A stretch of DNA of 64,000 bases from contig JAJFJZ010000025.1 in the NCBI GenBank assembly GCA_021773565.1, positions 1 through 64,000 of the forward strand. Direction: 5' to 3'. The position numbers and the translations under genes were made by a program. Under the pieces are notes generated by a model. That model was given only the letters and a program-made list of their open reading frames with translations. It was not told where the DNA came from and searched no databases. Origin of the DNA: Gammaproteobacteria bacterium (GTDB taxonomy: Bacteria > Pseudomonadota > Gammaproteobacteria > Pseudomonadales > Azotimanducaceae). Shown piece by piece: positions 8,065-18,478 of the stretch; positions within the stretch are counted from its first letter, which is position 1, and every line of letters begins with the position of its first letter.

Positions 8065-8493
8065 CTATGTTGGCTTATGATCAGGTATATCCATATCCCT
8101 TATCGCTTTAAGCAATGCCCGACAAGTAACCTGCCCGATGAGATGGCCGTTATCATCCACAACAGGCCTGCGACGGCGTTTATGGTCGAGCATCGATTGC
8201 GCAACATCAATTATATTTTCATCCACATGAATAGTCTCAACGGGCGATGTCATATATTCCTCTACCCGTATAACCCCCTGCTCTTCGCCATAATAGCTGC
8301 CCGACAATATTGCCCGCAAACAATCCAGCTCCGAGAGCACGCCTATCGGAGTTCTATGATCATCCACCACAATAACACCGGAAATACGGTGATTTATTAT
8401 CTGTTTAATGGCGTCAAAGATATCTGAGTCTGCGCGAACCAGCACAGGCCTGCGAATCATATAGTCACGTATTCTTACTGAGGTGCGAAACAT
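8065..8493 (-). CDS. Tandem CBS-domain protein
   Basis: 142 residues made of two CBS motifs. CBS1 runs from about IRDYMIRRPVLV through ISGVIVVDDHRTPIGVLSE; CBS2 from VEEYMTSPVETI through RRPVVDDNGHLIGQVTC. Such stand-alone pairs usually form a Bateman module binding adenine nucleotides and act as energy-state sensors of a partner. It lies 56 bases downstream of nuoN on the same strand, so it may be cotranscribed with complex I, which would fit an energy-sensing role; that link is an inference from position only. The last residues (DIPDHKPT) follow the second motif directly; no other domain is fused. Confidence 0.88.
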   Translation of the reverse strand: MFRTSVRIRDYMIRRPVLVRADSDIFDAIKQIINHRISGVIVVDDHRTPIGVLSELDCLRAILSGSYYGEEQGVIRVEEYMTSPVETIHVDENIIDVAQSMLDHKRRRRPVVDDNGHLIGQVTCRALLKAIRDMDIPDHKPT

Positions 8494-8549
8494 AGTCTGA
8501 TCCTTTTACGGTTTAATAATTATTGTTTTTATCGCTGAATCTATTTCAC

Positions 8550-10031
8550 TTACATACCCGCCAGTGCACTTTGTACCAGATTTATGAGTGGCATGGGAAA
8601 TACTCCGTAAACCAGTACCAATAGCGCGACCACTACAACTGTGACTATCGCGGGCGTCGATTGAGCGAAACCTTTTGCATCTGCACTTGTAGACAGGGTC
8701 GACATTTGATCCGGGTGCAGGGTCATCGCATAGATAATCCGCAGGTAATAGTATATTCCAATACTGCTGCCAATAATCAGCGCCCACAATAACATCCAAA
8801 GCTGTGCTTCTATTCCAGCTGCCAGCACATAAAATTTGGCAACAAATCCTATCGTTAACGGGATTCCGGCCAGAGAAAAAAAGCTGATACTCAGCACAGT
8901 AGCAAGTAATGGTTTACGCCAGAAAAGCCCCTCATATTCCTTGATGGATTGTACTTCCTCGTGTCGCTCAGAGGTGCTTCCCCGGCTTAATGCGGTAATA
9001 ACACCAAATGCAGCGAGTGTCATAAATACATATCCCGTTATATAAACCACACTCGCCTCAACAGCCAATAACATATTGGTGGATTGATACAGGGCCAGCA
9101 GCGCAATCAGCAAATAACCGATGTGGGCAATGGAAGAATAGGCCAACAAGCGTTTTATATTGTCCTGTAGCAAAGCCAATAGATTACCAATAACCATAGA
9201 GCCCGCCGCCAGAAAACTCAGCAACCGGAATATCGAGCTGTTAGAAAGTATATCGGTTGCTACAAAGTAGTTGAGCAGAACCGCGATAACGGCTGCTTTT
9301 GAAAGACTGGCGACCAGGCCGGTTACCGGAGCAGGGGCACCTTCGTACACGTCCGGTGTCCACATGTGAAAGGGTATCAATGACAATTTAAAAACCAGCC
9401 CTACCAATAACATACTATTGCCCGCAATGAGATAAAAGCCGGGAGCATTCACGCCGGTCATCGCAGTTCCAATAGCTGCAAAACTCATCTCGCCCACCGC
9501 TAGATACACCAGTGCCATACCAAATATCGCAGTGGTTGAAGCCACCCCGGAAAGCACCAGATATTTAAGTGCCGCTTCCAGTGGCGCGTGATGCTCCTCG
9601 GGATAGGCAATGAGTGTGTACAGTGAGATGGCAAGTATTTCAAGACCCAACAACATGCTGGCGAAATGCACTGCATGCGCCATGGTCGTAGCACCCAGCA
9701 CTGCGGTTACCAGCAGTATGTAGAACTCTTCCAGATCACCATGGCGATCGTGTAAATAGTGATAGGAAAAAAAGCAGGTACACACTGCGATAAAAATGAA
9801 CAGCATGGTGAACAGAACGGATAAATTATTCGCATGTAAAAGCGGTGTGATATCAAGCGGTAGTACCTGAGTGGAATACTGAAGCGCTGCCAGGGTCGCC
9901 AGCAATCCGGCAACCGTCATTAACATCATAAAAAGATGGTGTCGTTTTACGGCAATGGCAATCATTTGCAGCATTACCAGTACACCCAAAGTGATAACTG
10001 GCGACAATCCGACAAACTCGTTGAAAGTCAT
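8550..10031 (-). CDS. nuoN: NADH-quinone oxidoreductase subunit N
   Basis: 493 residues, an antiporter-like inner-membrane proton-pumping subunit of complex I with about 14 helices. The conserved charged residues of the family are in place: the Glu of LLGLEILAISLYTLIA (helix 5), the Lys of GLVFKLSLIPFHMWTPDVYEGAP (helix 7) and the Lys of VASLSKAAVIAV (helix 8). It is the last gene of the nuo operon; its ATG at 10031 overlaps the nuoM stop by four bases (ATGA), so translation is coupled. Length and order match gammaproteobacterial complex I. Confidence 0.96.
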   Translation of the reverse strand: MTFNEFVGLSPVITLGVLVMLQMIAIAVKRHHLFMMLMTVAGLLATLAALQYSTQVLPLDITPLLHANNLSVLFTMLFIFIAVCTCFFSYHYLHDRHGDLEEFYILLVTAVLGATTMAHAVHFASMLLGLEILAISLYTLIAYPEEHHAPLEAALKYLVLSGVASTTAIFGMALVYLAVGEMSFAAIGTAMTGVNAPGFYLIAGNSMLLVGLVFKLSLIPFHMWTPDVYEGAPAPVTGLVASLSKAAVIAVLLNYFVATDILSNSSIFRLLSFLAAGSMVIGNLLALLQDNIKRLLAYSSIAHIGYLLIALLALYQSTNMLLAVEASVVYITGYVFMTLAAFGVITALSRGSTSERHEEVQSIKEYEGLFWRKPLLATVLSISFFSLAGIPLTIGFVAKFYVLAAGIEAQLWMLLWALIIGSSIGIYYYLRIIYAMTLHPDQMSTLSTSADAKGFAQSTPAIVTVVVVALLVLVYGVFPMPLINLVQSALAGM

Positions 10032-11515
10032 AGCGCAGCCCCACCTAACAGATGCTGAACTACAGGTGCAGCCATATCAAAAAGTGGTTGTGGATATACC
10101 CCCAGGTAAACCAGTGCCAGCATCATAACAAGCATCACCGACAACTCCCGCGCACCGAAATCGGCTACATCGCCCTCAACCTTGCGTTGCCCCTGAAAAG
10201 CCCTTTGCATAAGTGAAAGTCCATAGACTGCTGCCACCACCAATCCCAGGGCTGCGGCAACTGTCAGCGGAACATCTACCGAAAATATTCCGATGAGCAC
10301 CATAAATTCCCCGACAAAATTTCCCAGCCCGGGCATTCCTAACGATGCGACTATAAAGAACAATGCAACTGCACCCATGCGCGGTGCCTGCATCCAGATG
10401 CCTCCCATCTGGTCAAGATCCCTTGTGTGCAAGCGCTCCTGCAACGCCCCTGCGAGCATGAATAGTGCAGCAGTGGAAAATCCATGGGCAACCATCTGCA
10501 TAACGGCACCCTGCAAAGCAATTGCATTCCAGGCAAATACGCCTAACAAAACAAAACCCATATGGCTGATGCTGCTGTACGCTACCAATCGTTTAAAATC
10601 AGTCTGTGCGTATGCAAGATACCCGCCATAGACAACGCTGATCGCACCGAGCAACATCGCCGGCCAGCGAAATTCCATCGCTGCTTCGGGAAACAGTGGT
10701 ACAACAAAACGTATCAGCCCGTACGCCCCGGTTTTTAACAAAATACCGGCAAGTATTACGCTGCCGGCAGTAGGCGCCTGGGTATGTGCATCCGGAAGCC
10801 AGGTGTGCAGTGGTACACCGGGCAATTTCACCACAAAGGCAACAAAAAAACCCAACATCAACCAGAATGCCAGATCGGAGGACATGCTGGTATTCAACAG
10901 GTCAAAGTAACTAAAACTTAACACGCCTGAGCTGTCATAGTGCACAAATGCCAGCACCAGAATCGAGACGAGCAGGAGCAAGCCGCTGACCTGTGTGAAC
11001 AAGAAGAACTTCATGGAAGCGTAGGCCCGATCTTCATGCCCCCAGATGGCAATCAGAAAGTACATCGGGATTAGCATTACTTCCCAGAAGACAAAAAACA
11101 GGAACAAATCCAGCGCCGAAAATACCCCAACCACCCCGGCCAGGGTCCACAATATGTTGAACTGAAAAAAACCATGCCGGTAGTCCACCTGGCTCCACGA
11201 AGACACCACCGCAACTATTCCCAGAAAGACAGTTAACGCTATTAACATCAAACTAAGACCATCTACGGCGAGTAGCAGGCTGATTCCAAACCGGGGTATC
11301 CAGGTAAGGTTTACGATGTTGTACCAGAGGCCCGCCTGGCCCTCTATCACGCCGTTGGGCAATAGCCCGCCCAACCAGATATCCGCTACCAGAAACCCGG
11401 CCAGGCTTAAAACGACAAGACTCACCCAGCGCGCCATATCGGGCTTGAACAAGCCCACCAGCCAGGCAATAAAACCCCCACATAGTAAACACAGGATGAG
11501 TGTCAGCAGCATCAC
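10028..11515 (-). CDS. nuoM: NADH-quinone oxidoreductase subunit M
   Basis: 495 residues, the second antiporter-like membrane subunit. Key residues are seen in FFVFWEVMLIPMYFLIAIWG (helix-5 Glu) and VVKLPGVPLHTWLPDAHTQAP (helix-7 Lys), with ILLKTGAYG following. About 14 membrane segments fit the family. The ATG at 11515 overlaps the nuoL stop by four bases, and the stop overlaps nuoN in the same manner, giving a tightly coupled L-M-N block. Confidence 0.96.
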   Translation of the reverse strand: MMLLTLILCLLCGGFIAWLVGLFKPDMARWVSLVVLSLAGFLVADIWLGGLLPNGVIEGQAGLWYNIVNLTWIPRFGISLLLAVDGLSLMLIALTVFLGIVAVVSSWSQVDYRHGFFQFNILWTLAGVVGVFSALDLFLFFVFWEVMLIPMYFLIAIWGHEDRAYASMKFFLFTQVSGLLLLVSILVLAFVHYDSSGVLSFSYFDLLNTSMSSDLAFWLMLGFFVAFVVKLPGVPLHTWLPDAHTQAPTAGSVILAGILLKTGAYGLIRFVVPLFPEAAMEFRWPAMLLGAISVVYGGYLAYAQTDFKRLVAYSSISHMGFVLLGVFAWNAIALQGAVMQMVAHGFSTAALFMLAGALQERLHTRDLDQMGGIWMQAPRMGAVALFFIVASLGMPGLGNFVGEFMVLIGIFSVDVPLTVAAALGLVVAAVYGLSLMQRAFQGQRKVEGDVADFGARELSVMLVMMLALVYLGVYPQPLFDMAAPVVQHLLGGAAL

Positions 11516-13356
11516 AACACGCCCACTATAAACAGCAGTACAAGTACCAGACCCGCCGCCATGTTCATTGCATACCAGCGCAGGCTCCCGTTTTCCCCAT
11601 TTGAAAGGTAACGGTTAAAGCCCCGCGCAACTATCACCACGGCATTATAGATGCCATCCACCAGTTCAGGTTTCAGAATTACAGATAGTTTTTTAAAAGG
11701 CGAGACGAGTACCAGATCATAAAGTGCATCAAAGCCCCAGCCAGTGGCAAAGTAACGTTTCAGCGAGAGGGCAAACCCGGACTCAAGCAGACTGGCAATC
11801 CCGGAGAGCCTGCCGCTAAAAAGCATATATCCAAAAATAATACCAACGAGCGGTATCGCGGTGGTTACCCAGAAGAGTGTGTTGTAATGATCACCACCGT
11901 CAATACCCCCGTCGGGTAAGACCGGGGCAACTGCAGCAAAGCCAAACATACCGCCCACCAGGGCAAGTGTGGCAAGGATGACAAGTGGTGCATTCATGGC
12001 GATGCCGGACTGGTCATGCGCTTCAGTTTTTGCATCACCAAAAAAAACAATGTAAATCATGCGTACGCTATACAGGGAGGTTAAAAACGCAGCGGCAGCG
12101 GCGATGCTCCAGAAGAACGGACCCTGGTGCGCATAGTCCCAGCTTTGCAAGAGAATAAGGTCTTTGCTAAACCAACCCGAGGTCAGTGGTAAGGCAGATA
12201 GTGCTGCACTGCCTATGAGCATACAGGCAAACGCCAGCGGCATGCGCTTGTATAAACCGCCCATTTTGAATATGTCCTGCTCATGATGCAGGGCTTTTAT
12301 CACGGTACCCGCAGTAAGGAATAACAGGGCTTTGAAAAAGGCATGTGTCATCAAATGAAAGATCGCCGCTGACCAGGCACCCACCCCCAGCGCCAGAAAC
12401 ATGTAGCCAATCTGGCTCATAGTGGAGTAGGCAAGAATTCTCTTCAGGTCGCTCTGGCACAAGGCAGCAAAGGAGGCAATAAACAGACTGATAACACCAA
12501 CCACCGCCACCGCAAACTGTGCAAAATCTGACAAGAGATACAGATCATGTAGTCGCGCTATAAGGTACACGCCTGCGGTTACCATAGTAGCTGCGTGAAT
12601 GAGCGCACTGACTGGTGTTGGGCCTGCCATCGCATCTGGCAACCAGGTTTGCAAAGGCAGTTGGGCCGACTTACCCACTGCACCCCCCAATATAAGTAAA
12701 GCTGCCAGAGTACATACCGGTGATCCACCAGCCCACGTGGCATTCGCATTTTGTAACAGGCTCTGGATTTCCAGCGTACCCAGCTCCCTGAACAACAGGA
12801 ACATACCCAGCGCCATGGCAGTATCACCAATCCGCGTTACAACAAATGCCTTACGCGCCGCATACCCGTTAGCAGGATCCTCATGAAAGTACCCGATCAG
12901 CAGATAGCTGCATAGACCAACGCCTTCCCAACCCAAATATAAAACCAGCAGGTTGTCACCCAGTACGAGCATCAACATGGCAAATACGAATAGGTTCATA
13001 TAGGCAAAAAAGCGACTGTAATCACTTTCATCAATCATATACCCGGCCGCATAAATGTGGATCAGCGCGCCAACACCTGTGATGACGCCAATCATCACCA
13101 GTGACAGGCCATCAAGGTATAAGATGATGGCGGGACTAAACCCGCCAACGTCAATCCAGGTCCACAGGTGCTGGGAATATGCGCTTTCACCACTTTGGGT
13201 GAACCCGAGACCCACCATAAATGTTAGCACTGCTGCAACAGTAACAGAGCCTGCTCCTACGACGGCAACCACAGGCTTGCTCAAGCGACCCTGGCTTAAA
13301 AACAGAATCAAAAAGCCAAGAAGTGGTGCAGCGGGAATAAGCCACAACAGATTCAC
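11512..13356 (-). CDS. nuoL: NADH-quinone oxidoreductase subunit L
   Basis: About 614 residues, the distal antiporter-like subunit with the long lateral C-terminal helix. LYLGWEGVGLCSYLLIGYF carries the helix-5 Glu, and GGAVGKSAQLPLQTWLPDAM the helix-7 Lys. The likely start is GTG 13356, which gives MNLLWLIPAAPLLGF, like the usual NuoL beginning, and has a GGGGGA ribosome site about seven bases upstream. An upstream in-frame GTG at 13371 would add five residues but lacks a ribosome site. The gene follows nuoK by some 46 bases. Confidence 0.95.
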   Translation of the reverse strand: MNLLWLIPAAPLLGFLILFLSQGRLSKPVVAVVGAGSVTVAAVLTFMVGLGFTQSGESAYSQHLWTWIDVGGFSPAIILYLDGLSLVMIGVITGVGALIHIYAAGYMIDESDYSRFFAYMNLFVFAMLMLVLGDNLLVLYLGWEGVGLCSYLLIGYFHEDPANGYAARKAFVVTRIGDTAMALGMFLLFRELGTLEIQSLLQNANATWAGGSPVCTLAALLILGGAVGKSAQLPLQTWLPDAMAGPTPVSALIHAATMVTAGVYLIARLHDLYLLSDFAQFAVAVVGVISLFIASFAALCQSDLKRILAYSTMSQIGYMFLALGVGAWSAAIFHLMTHAFFKALLFLTAGTVIKALHHEQDIFKMGGLYKRMPLAFACMLIGSAALSALPLTSGWFSKDLILLQSWDYAHQGPFFWSIAAAAAFLTSLYSVRMIYIVFFGDAKTEAHDQSGIAMNAPLVILATLALVGGMFGFAAVAPVLPDGGIDGGDHYNTLFWVTTAIPLVGIIFGYMLFSGRLSGIASLLESGFALSLKRYFATGWGFDALYDLVLVSPFKKLSVILKPELVDGIYNAVVIVARGFNRYLSNGENGSLRWYAMNMAAGLVLVLLFIVGVL

Positions 13357-13402
13357 AGCTGTATCCCCCACTGGCGTGTCGATGAATTTTTGTCAGGCAT
13401 AT

Positions 13403-13717
13403 TCATCCTTTCAGGCGACTCGCAACATCAATATCAAGACTTGAAAACCGGCGCTCCAGTTGTAGTACCAGCGCCAGCCCTACCGCCACCTCGGCACCGG
13501 CGATGGACAAAATCAACATGTACATTATCTGTCCGTCCGTCTCTCCCCATGCAGCACCCGCCACTACAAATGCAAGTCCGCAGGCATTCATCATAATTTC
13601 GAGCGACATAAGGGTGAAAATAATATTCCTGCGTACCAGCACACCGGTAAGCCCGAGCAAAAACAGGGCTGCTGCAAGCACCAGAATATGTTCAATTGGA
13701 ACGGCAATGGCAGTCAT
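13403..13717 (-). CDS. nuoK: NADH-quinone oxidoreductase subunit K
   Basis: 104 residues, three membrane helices. [19 protein letters not shown] and [14 protein letters not shown] hold the conserved Glu residues of the E-channel/proton path. The length equals the usual ~100 residues. Its ATG (13715-13717) begins directly after the nuoJ stop (13718-13720) with no spacer, so ribosomes probably reinitiate. Confidence 0.95.
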   Translation of the reverse strand: MTAIAVPIEHILVLAAALFLLGLTGVLVRRNIIFTLMSLEIMMNACGLAFVVAGAAWGETDGQIMYMLILSIAGAEVAVGLALVLQLERRFSSLDIDVASRLKG

Positions 13718-14233
13718 TTATTCAGTCTCCTCGCGACGGGAGCGCATATATCTACGGCCCAGGTGAAAGGAGCCTATCAGGGCTGCAAGTAACAAAATGG
13801 AAGCAAGCTCTACAGCAAGCAGGTAAGGCCCGAACAATGAAATACCGATAGCCTTGGGCGAGACAGGCACCCCGGAAGTAACAGCCGTTTGTGTTGTAAT
13901 CAGGTATACCAGCTCAAAAAACAGCGTAAGTGTCAGTGCTGCAGGCCCAATCCACATGCGCGGATGCATCCAGGCTATTTCCTGGGCAACCGAACCGGGA
14001 CCCAGGTTCAGCATCATTACCACAAACAAAAACAGCACCATAATCGCGCCAGCATAAATTACCACCTCAAGGGCAGCTGCAAATGGTGCGCCCAGCATAA
14101 AAAATATTACTGCAATAGATAGCAGCGAAATTATCAGGTACACCAGTGCGTGGGATGCATTGGTGCGGGTTACAACCAGAGTGGTTGCTATCAGTGAGAC
14201 AGACCCTGCTATATAGAATAGTACTATTTCCAT
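13718..14233 (-). CDS. nuoJ: NADH-quinone oxidoreductase subunit J
   Basis: 171 residues with five predicted helices. The helix-3 stretch VVIYAGAIMVLFLFVVMML is the typical NuoJ signature around the pi-bulge implicated in coupling quinone chemistry to pumping. An early HALVYLIISLLSIAVIFF segment also matches. It stands between nuoI (35 bases upstream) and nuoK (abutting). Confidence 0.95.
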   Translation of the reverse strand: MEIVLFYIAGSVSLIATTLVVTRTNASHALVYLIISLLSIAVIFFMLGAPFAAALEVVIYAGAIMVLFLFVVMMLNLGPGSVAQEIAWMHPRMWIGPAALTLTLFFELVYLITTQTAVTSGVPVSPKAIGISLFGPYLLAVELASILLLAALIGSFHLGRRYMRSRREETE

Positions 14234-14267
14234 AACGCTACTTTCTCCACGCTCTACTTAACGCCAC

Positions 14268-14783
14268 TTAAGGCAACAAACTGTGTACTTCTGTTGGCGG
14301 CAATTCATTGCGCGCATCACCCTTCCCTTTTCCTGCGATAGTTTTTCCCGCAACCCGCCAGAAACTGTAGTCCGGGTATTTACCAACCCCGTCGATCAGC
14401 AGATGCTCTTTTTCATACACCATGTTTGGCCGTTCATACTCGGCCAGTTCAAAGTCCGGGGTTAACTGAATAGCGTAGGTGGGGCATGCCTCTTCGCACA
14501 TTCCACACAGGATGCAACGGGAAAAATTGATGCGGAAAAATTCCGGGTACCAACGTCCATCCTCAGAGCTGGTTTTTTGTAAGGCAATGCAATCAACCGG
14601 ACAGGCAACAGCACACAGGTTGCAGGATACGCATCTTTCCTCACCATCCGGGTCCCGCGTCAATATAATACGACCACGATAACGTGGTGCCATGTACGGC
14701 ATTTCCTCCGGGTATTGCACCGTTTCATTGCGCTTGAACAGATGCAAGAAAACCAGCCAGGTAGTTTTAATATGACTCCACAT
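14268..14783 (-). CDS. nuoI: NADH-quinone oxidoreductase subunit I
   Basis: 171 residues, peripheral-arm ferredoxin-like subunit carrying clusters N6a and N6b. Two 4Fe-4S motifs are complete: [15 protein letters not shown] and [15 protein letters not shown], each C-x2-C-x2-C-x3-C. The N-terminal amphipathic segment ([15 protein letters not shown]) fits membrane association near the quinone site. It begins two bases after nuoH ends, at 14786 on the same strand. Confidence 0.96.
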   Translation of the reverse strand: MWSHIKTTWLVFLHLFKRNETVQYPEEMPYMAPRYRGRIILTRDPDGEERCVSCNLCAVACPVDCIALQKTSSEDGRWYPEFFRINFSRCILCGMCEEACPTYAIQLTPDFELAEYERPNMVYEKEHLLIDGVGKYPDYSFWRVAGKTIAGKGKGDARNELPPTEVHSLLP

Positions 14784-14785
14784 GC

Positions 14786-15742
14786 CTAAGTCTCCATCCA
14801 GAGTGCAAGCGCACCGGTTACCATGAGGTTTAATAAGGTTAAAGGCAGCAGAATTTTCCAGCCCATAGACATCAACTGATCGTATCGGGGGCGCGGAATT
14901 GCTGCCCGCAGCAGAATAAAGAAATTGATCAGCAGTGCAGTTTTCAGACTAAACCATACCAGCGGTGGCAAAAAATCAGGTCCCAACCAGCCACCAAAAA
15001 ACAGCGTTACAGTCATTGCACAGGTTAATATGAGCGATAGGTATTCACCCAGCATAATCAGACCAAACTTCATACCTGAATATTCGGTATGAAAACCCGC
15101 GGTTAACTCATGTTCTGCCTCTGGCAGGTCGAACGGCAAGCGATGCATTTCTGCAAGACCGGCCATCAAAAATATAACCAGGCCAACAAACTGGGGAATA
15201 CAATTCCAGATATCGCGCTGCGCTTCAACAATCTGGCTCATGTTAAAGGAGCCGGTCAGCATCACCACGCCCATGAGCGACAGGCCCATAAATACCTCAT
15301 AACTTACCATTTGGGCTGCACTTCTTAAGCCTCCCAAAAGAGAATACTTATTGTTGGAGGCAAGCCCTGACAACAGCACGCCGTATACCGCAAGACTCGT
15401 CATCGCCAGAAAAAACAACAAACCAATATTCAAATCGATGATGTATAAACCAGGGCCATAGGGAACCACAGCAAAACCCATCAACATTCCAGCAACCACT
15501 GCCGTGGGCGCGAGGGTAAAGATCACGCGATCCGAAAACGGTGGTACCCAGTCGTGTTTGGTAAACAGTTTTACGATATCTGCTACCACCTGCAATACAC
15601 CAAATGGTCCAAGGCGGTTGGGTCCCAGGCGATCCTGCCACCATCCCAGTAGACGTCGTTCCCACCACACCAACAGTGCTGATGCGAGCATTGCACCGAG
15701 CAGCACCGGCAAAATCATGATGTATTCAAATTCGATGTTCAT
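14786..15742 (-). CDS. nuoH: NADH-quinone oxidoreductase subunit H
   Basis: 318 residues, the eight-helix membrane subunit that joins the hydrophilic arm and forms part of the quinone chamber. Signatures: [20 protein letters not shown] near the N-terminus and [20 protein letters not shown] followed by YSGMKFGL, containing the acidic loop between helices 5 and 6. The ATG at 15742 overlaps the nuoG stop by four bases. Confidence 0.96.
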   Translation of the reverse strand: MNIEFEYIMILPVLLGAMLASALLVWWERRLLGWWQDRLGPNRLGPFGVLQVVADIVKLFTKHDWVPPFSDRVIFTLAPTAVVAGMLMGFAVVPYGPGLYIIDLNIGLLFFLAMTSLAVYGVLLSGLASNNKYSLLGGLRSAAQMVSYEVFMGLSLMGVVMLTGSFNMSQIVEAQRDIWNCIPQFVGLVIFLMAGLAEMHRLPFDLPEAEHELTAGFHTEYSGMKFGLIMLGEYLSLILTCAMTVTLFFGGWLGPDFLPPLVWFSLKTALLINFFILLRAAIPRPRYDQLMSMGWKILLPLTLLNLMVTGALALWMET

Positions 15743-18474
15743 CCGCGTGCAATTACCTCTGGTTGTCGAGCCCAGTTTTCATCGCGTACAAAACTTACCC
15801 AGGCACCAGCGGGTAGATAGGCAGCGCCCTGAACAAGCCCGACAAAACCCTGTTGCATGGAAGCACTTACAAGCACTTCATAACTTTGGCCAGGTGTTAT
15901 CTCCCCTGTTGAACAGTAAAGCCCGTCCCCTGTTTTGACATGCAAAGCCTTTGCATCCTGGGGGTTGAGACTTATTCGGGCACGCCCTGCCCGCGCCTGC
16001 ATTTCACTTGTGTGCGCGCTGAGTTCATCACTGCCGAATACACAATACACGGGCACTAAACATAGACCCGCCCCCCCCTCACGTACTTTCCCGGATGCTT
16101 TCCCGAAAATCGGGCCGGTTTTTTCGAGCGTTGTCGTGGACGCTGCGTGGCTGACAAAAACAGCATCTGCTGCCCCCCGCAAAGCCCCACCGGCATGTTC
16201 CTGGTACTGTGTGACAGACTGATTGGAATTCCAGCCAGGCGCCCACACGTAAGGTGCCAAATCACCCGGTTGCGCTGCAGAGTCGCCTTCCATGGAGAAC
16301 GAAAACGGAGAATTGACGTCTTCGGATGTGCGCGGTTCGTGCACGCTCACGTTTGCATTCATCGCTGTGCGACCACTGAATCTATGCGTTTGTCGCGGAA
16401 TTTTCGCGGCCGTGCGACCAGACTGCCCGGCCATGCGATTGAGGTGGGTGAGCCGAGATAAACAGGGCAATTCGATTGCACAATCGCTTATCAGTTTTTC
16501 GCGCACATCAGTTTCAGTACTTTCTTTGGAAATGCCTGCAACCCAGGCCCATGCAGCCATGATGTCACCCTGCGGTTCGTACACCTGATAAAACTGTTGC
16601 GCACGCCCTTCATAATTAATGCAACATCCTTCTGTCTCTGCAAAACTGGCTGCGGGAAGCACAAGCGTAGCCTGCTCAAGCGTTGCATTTTCCACTACAT
16701 CCAGACCTACCACCTGACTCGCCGCTGAAAGTGCTGCAGCCACTTTTTCGCTTTCCGCACGCCGGTACAAATCATTTTCAAGCACAATCGCTGTATCAAC
16801 GCTGCCATCGGTTAACTTTTTCAGCGCTGAATGCATGGACAGAGCCCCGGTAATTAATCCCGCTCCCACACTGTTTACTTCAGCAAAACACAGCAACAGG
16901 TCAGGCTCCTGAGCCAGGGCCTTGAGGGCCTCGGTGATTTGTGCTGCCGCGTGTAACACCGCTTCGTTCAACAGGCTCGTGCCACTTACTACGAGGGGAT
17001 TGCTCGCAGACTTAAGCGCCTGGGCCGCCCCGTTTACAAAGGCCATGTCTGCTTCATCAAGCTCCACGGACTTACCTTCAATCAGCTGTGTTATGCAATT
17101 GCCAAGATACGCAATGCGTTCTGGTGTAGTACATATACTGTCAGTGCAAATGTCCTCCAGACGAGTGGGCAATACCGACGCCGAATAAACCGGAGTTAGT
17201 GCAGACTGCGCATGCCCGCGTACGCCCGCGTCCTGCCACAAGGGTATGCTGGCAGGCCCTGCCATTTCTTTTGATACATTGCGCGAGGTCTGACGAAGGG
17301 ACAGAGCCAGCCGAGGCGCTGTATTGGATACATCCTCGCCCAACAATAATACTGCGTCTGCGGCTTCTACCCGCTTTAGCGTTGGCGCTCTTTTGCCGTG
17401 ACCCTGGGACAAATCAATAGCCAGATCCACCAGGGGCGCTTCAGCGTCAGAAAATCCGGCGCAATAATTTGCTTCGCCCACCAGTGCTCTCAAAGCATAG
17501 TTTGATTCAACTGAGGCCCTTGGTGAGCCAATGCCAATCAGTTTATTGTCCTTAACAATTGCTGCAAATCTGTTCAGGGCATCTGTTTTGTCAATAATCT
17601 CAAAACTGCCATCCTCACACCTAAGACCTGCATTGCGAATGCGTTTTTCGCTGTTCACATAACCGGAACCAAATCGTCCCCTGTCACACAGAAAGTAAGA
17701 ATTAATGTCCTCGTTGTAGCGGTTCTGGATACGCTTGAGATTCCCATAGCGCTCGCCAGGTGAAGTATTGCATCCAACCGCGCAGCCCATGCAAACCGAG
17801 GGCGCCGATTGCAGGTCCCATTTTCTGGTATAACTTTCGCTGAATGGCTTGTTGGTGAATACCCCGGTTGGGCACACCTCTACGAGATTGCCGCTGAATT
17901 CGCTTTCCAGCACACCTGGCTCTGTGCGACCAAAGTACATCCGGTTTCTGGACCCCAGTGCCTGTAAATCTGTACCACCCGCATAATCCTTGTAATAACG
18001 CACACAGCGATAACAGGTAATGCAGCGATTCATCTCATGGTTGATAAACGGCCCAAGGTACTGATTCTCAAAAGTGCGTTTTTTACCGGTATAACGTCTG
18101 GAGGTATGGCCTGTCATCACAGTCATGTCCTGTAAATGACACTCCCCGCCCTCTTCGCATACCGGACAATCATGGGGGTGATTTAGCATCAACCATTCAA
18201 TCACCGAAGCCCTGAAATTAACTGCATTATTGGCATCCACCGATATTCGCAGGCCTTCGCTTACCGGGGTCATACAACCCATAACAATTCGACCGCGCTC
18301 ATCGTTCTCATCCTGGTACTGAACAACGGCACATTGCCTGCAGGCTCCCACAGAACCCATCGCCGGATGCCAACAGAAATAGGGCAAATCAATGCCCCTG
18401 GACAGACATGCCTGCAACAGATTGTCTCCGTCGGCAACTTCATACTCTTTGTTATCAATGATAATTTTGGGCAT
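15739..18474 (-). CDS. nuoG: NADH-quinone oxidoreductase subunit G
   Basis: 911 residues, the largest peripheral subunit, close to the E. coli protein in length. N-terminal 2Fe-2S domain: FCWHPAMGSVGACRQC. The H-x3-C-x2-C ligand set of N5 lies in HDCPVCEEGGECHLQD. Next comes CITCYRCVRYY with a distal Cys in EVCPTG, and a further CMGCAVGC motif matches the extra cluster (N7) kept in gammaproteobacterial NuoG. The C-terminal two thirds is a molybdopterin-oxidoreductase-like domain lacking catalytic function in the family. It starts four bases after nuoF ends. Confidence 0.95.
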   Translation of the reverse strand: MPKIIIDNKEYEVADGDNLLQACLSRGIDLPYFCWHPAMGSVGACRQCAVVQYQDENDERGRIVMGCMTPVSEGLRISVDANNAVNFRASVIEWLMLNHPHDCPVCEEGGECHLQDMTVMTGHTSRRYTGKKRTFENQYLGPFINHEMNRCITCYRCVRYYKDYAGGTDLQALGSRNRMYFGRTEPGVLESEFSGNLVEVCPTGVFTNKPFSESYTRKWDLQSAPSVCMGCAVGCNTSPGERYGNLKRIQNRYNEDINSYFLCDRGRFGSGYVNSEKRIRNAGLRCEDGSFEIIDKTDALNRFAAIVKDNKLIGIGSPRASVESNYALRALVGEANYCAGFSDAEAPLVDLAIDLSQGHGKRAPTLKRVEAADAVLLLGEDVSNTAPRLALSLRQTSRNVSKEMAGPASIPLWQDAGVRGHAQSALTPVYSASVLPTRLEDICTDSICTTPERIAYLGNCITQLIEGKSVELDEADMAFVNGAAQALKSASNPLVVSGTSLLNEAVLHAAAQITEALKALAQEPDLLLCFAEVNSVGAGLITGALSMHSALKKLTDGSVDTAIVLENDLYRRAESEKVAAALSAASQVVGLDVVENATLEQATLVLPAASFAETEGCCINYEGRAQQFYQVYEPQGDIMAAWAWVAGISKESTETDVREKLISDCAIELPCLSRLTHLNRMAGQSGRTAAKIPRQTHRFSGRTAMNANVSVHEPRTSEDVNSPFSFSMEGDSAAQPGDLAPYVWAPGWNSNQSVTQYQEHAGGALRGAADAVFVSHAASTTTLEKTGPIFGKASGKVREGGAGLCLVPVYCVFGSDELSAHTSEMQARAGRARISLNPQDAKALHVKTGDGLYCSTGEITPGQSYEVLVSASMQQGFVGLVQGAAYLPAGAWVSFVRDENWARQPEVIARG

Positions 18475-18478
18475 GGTT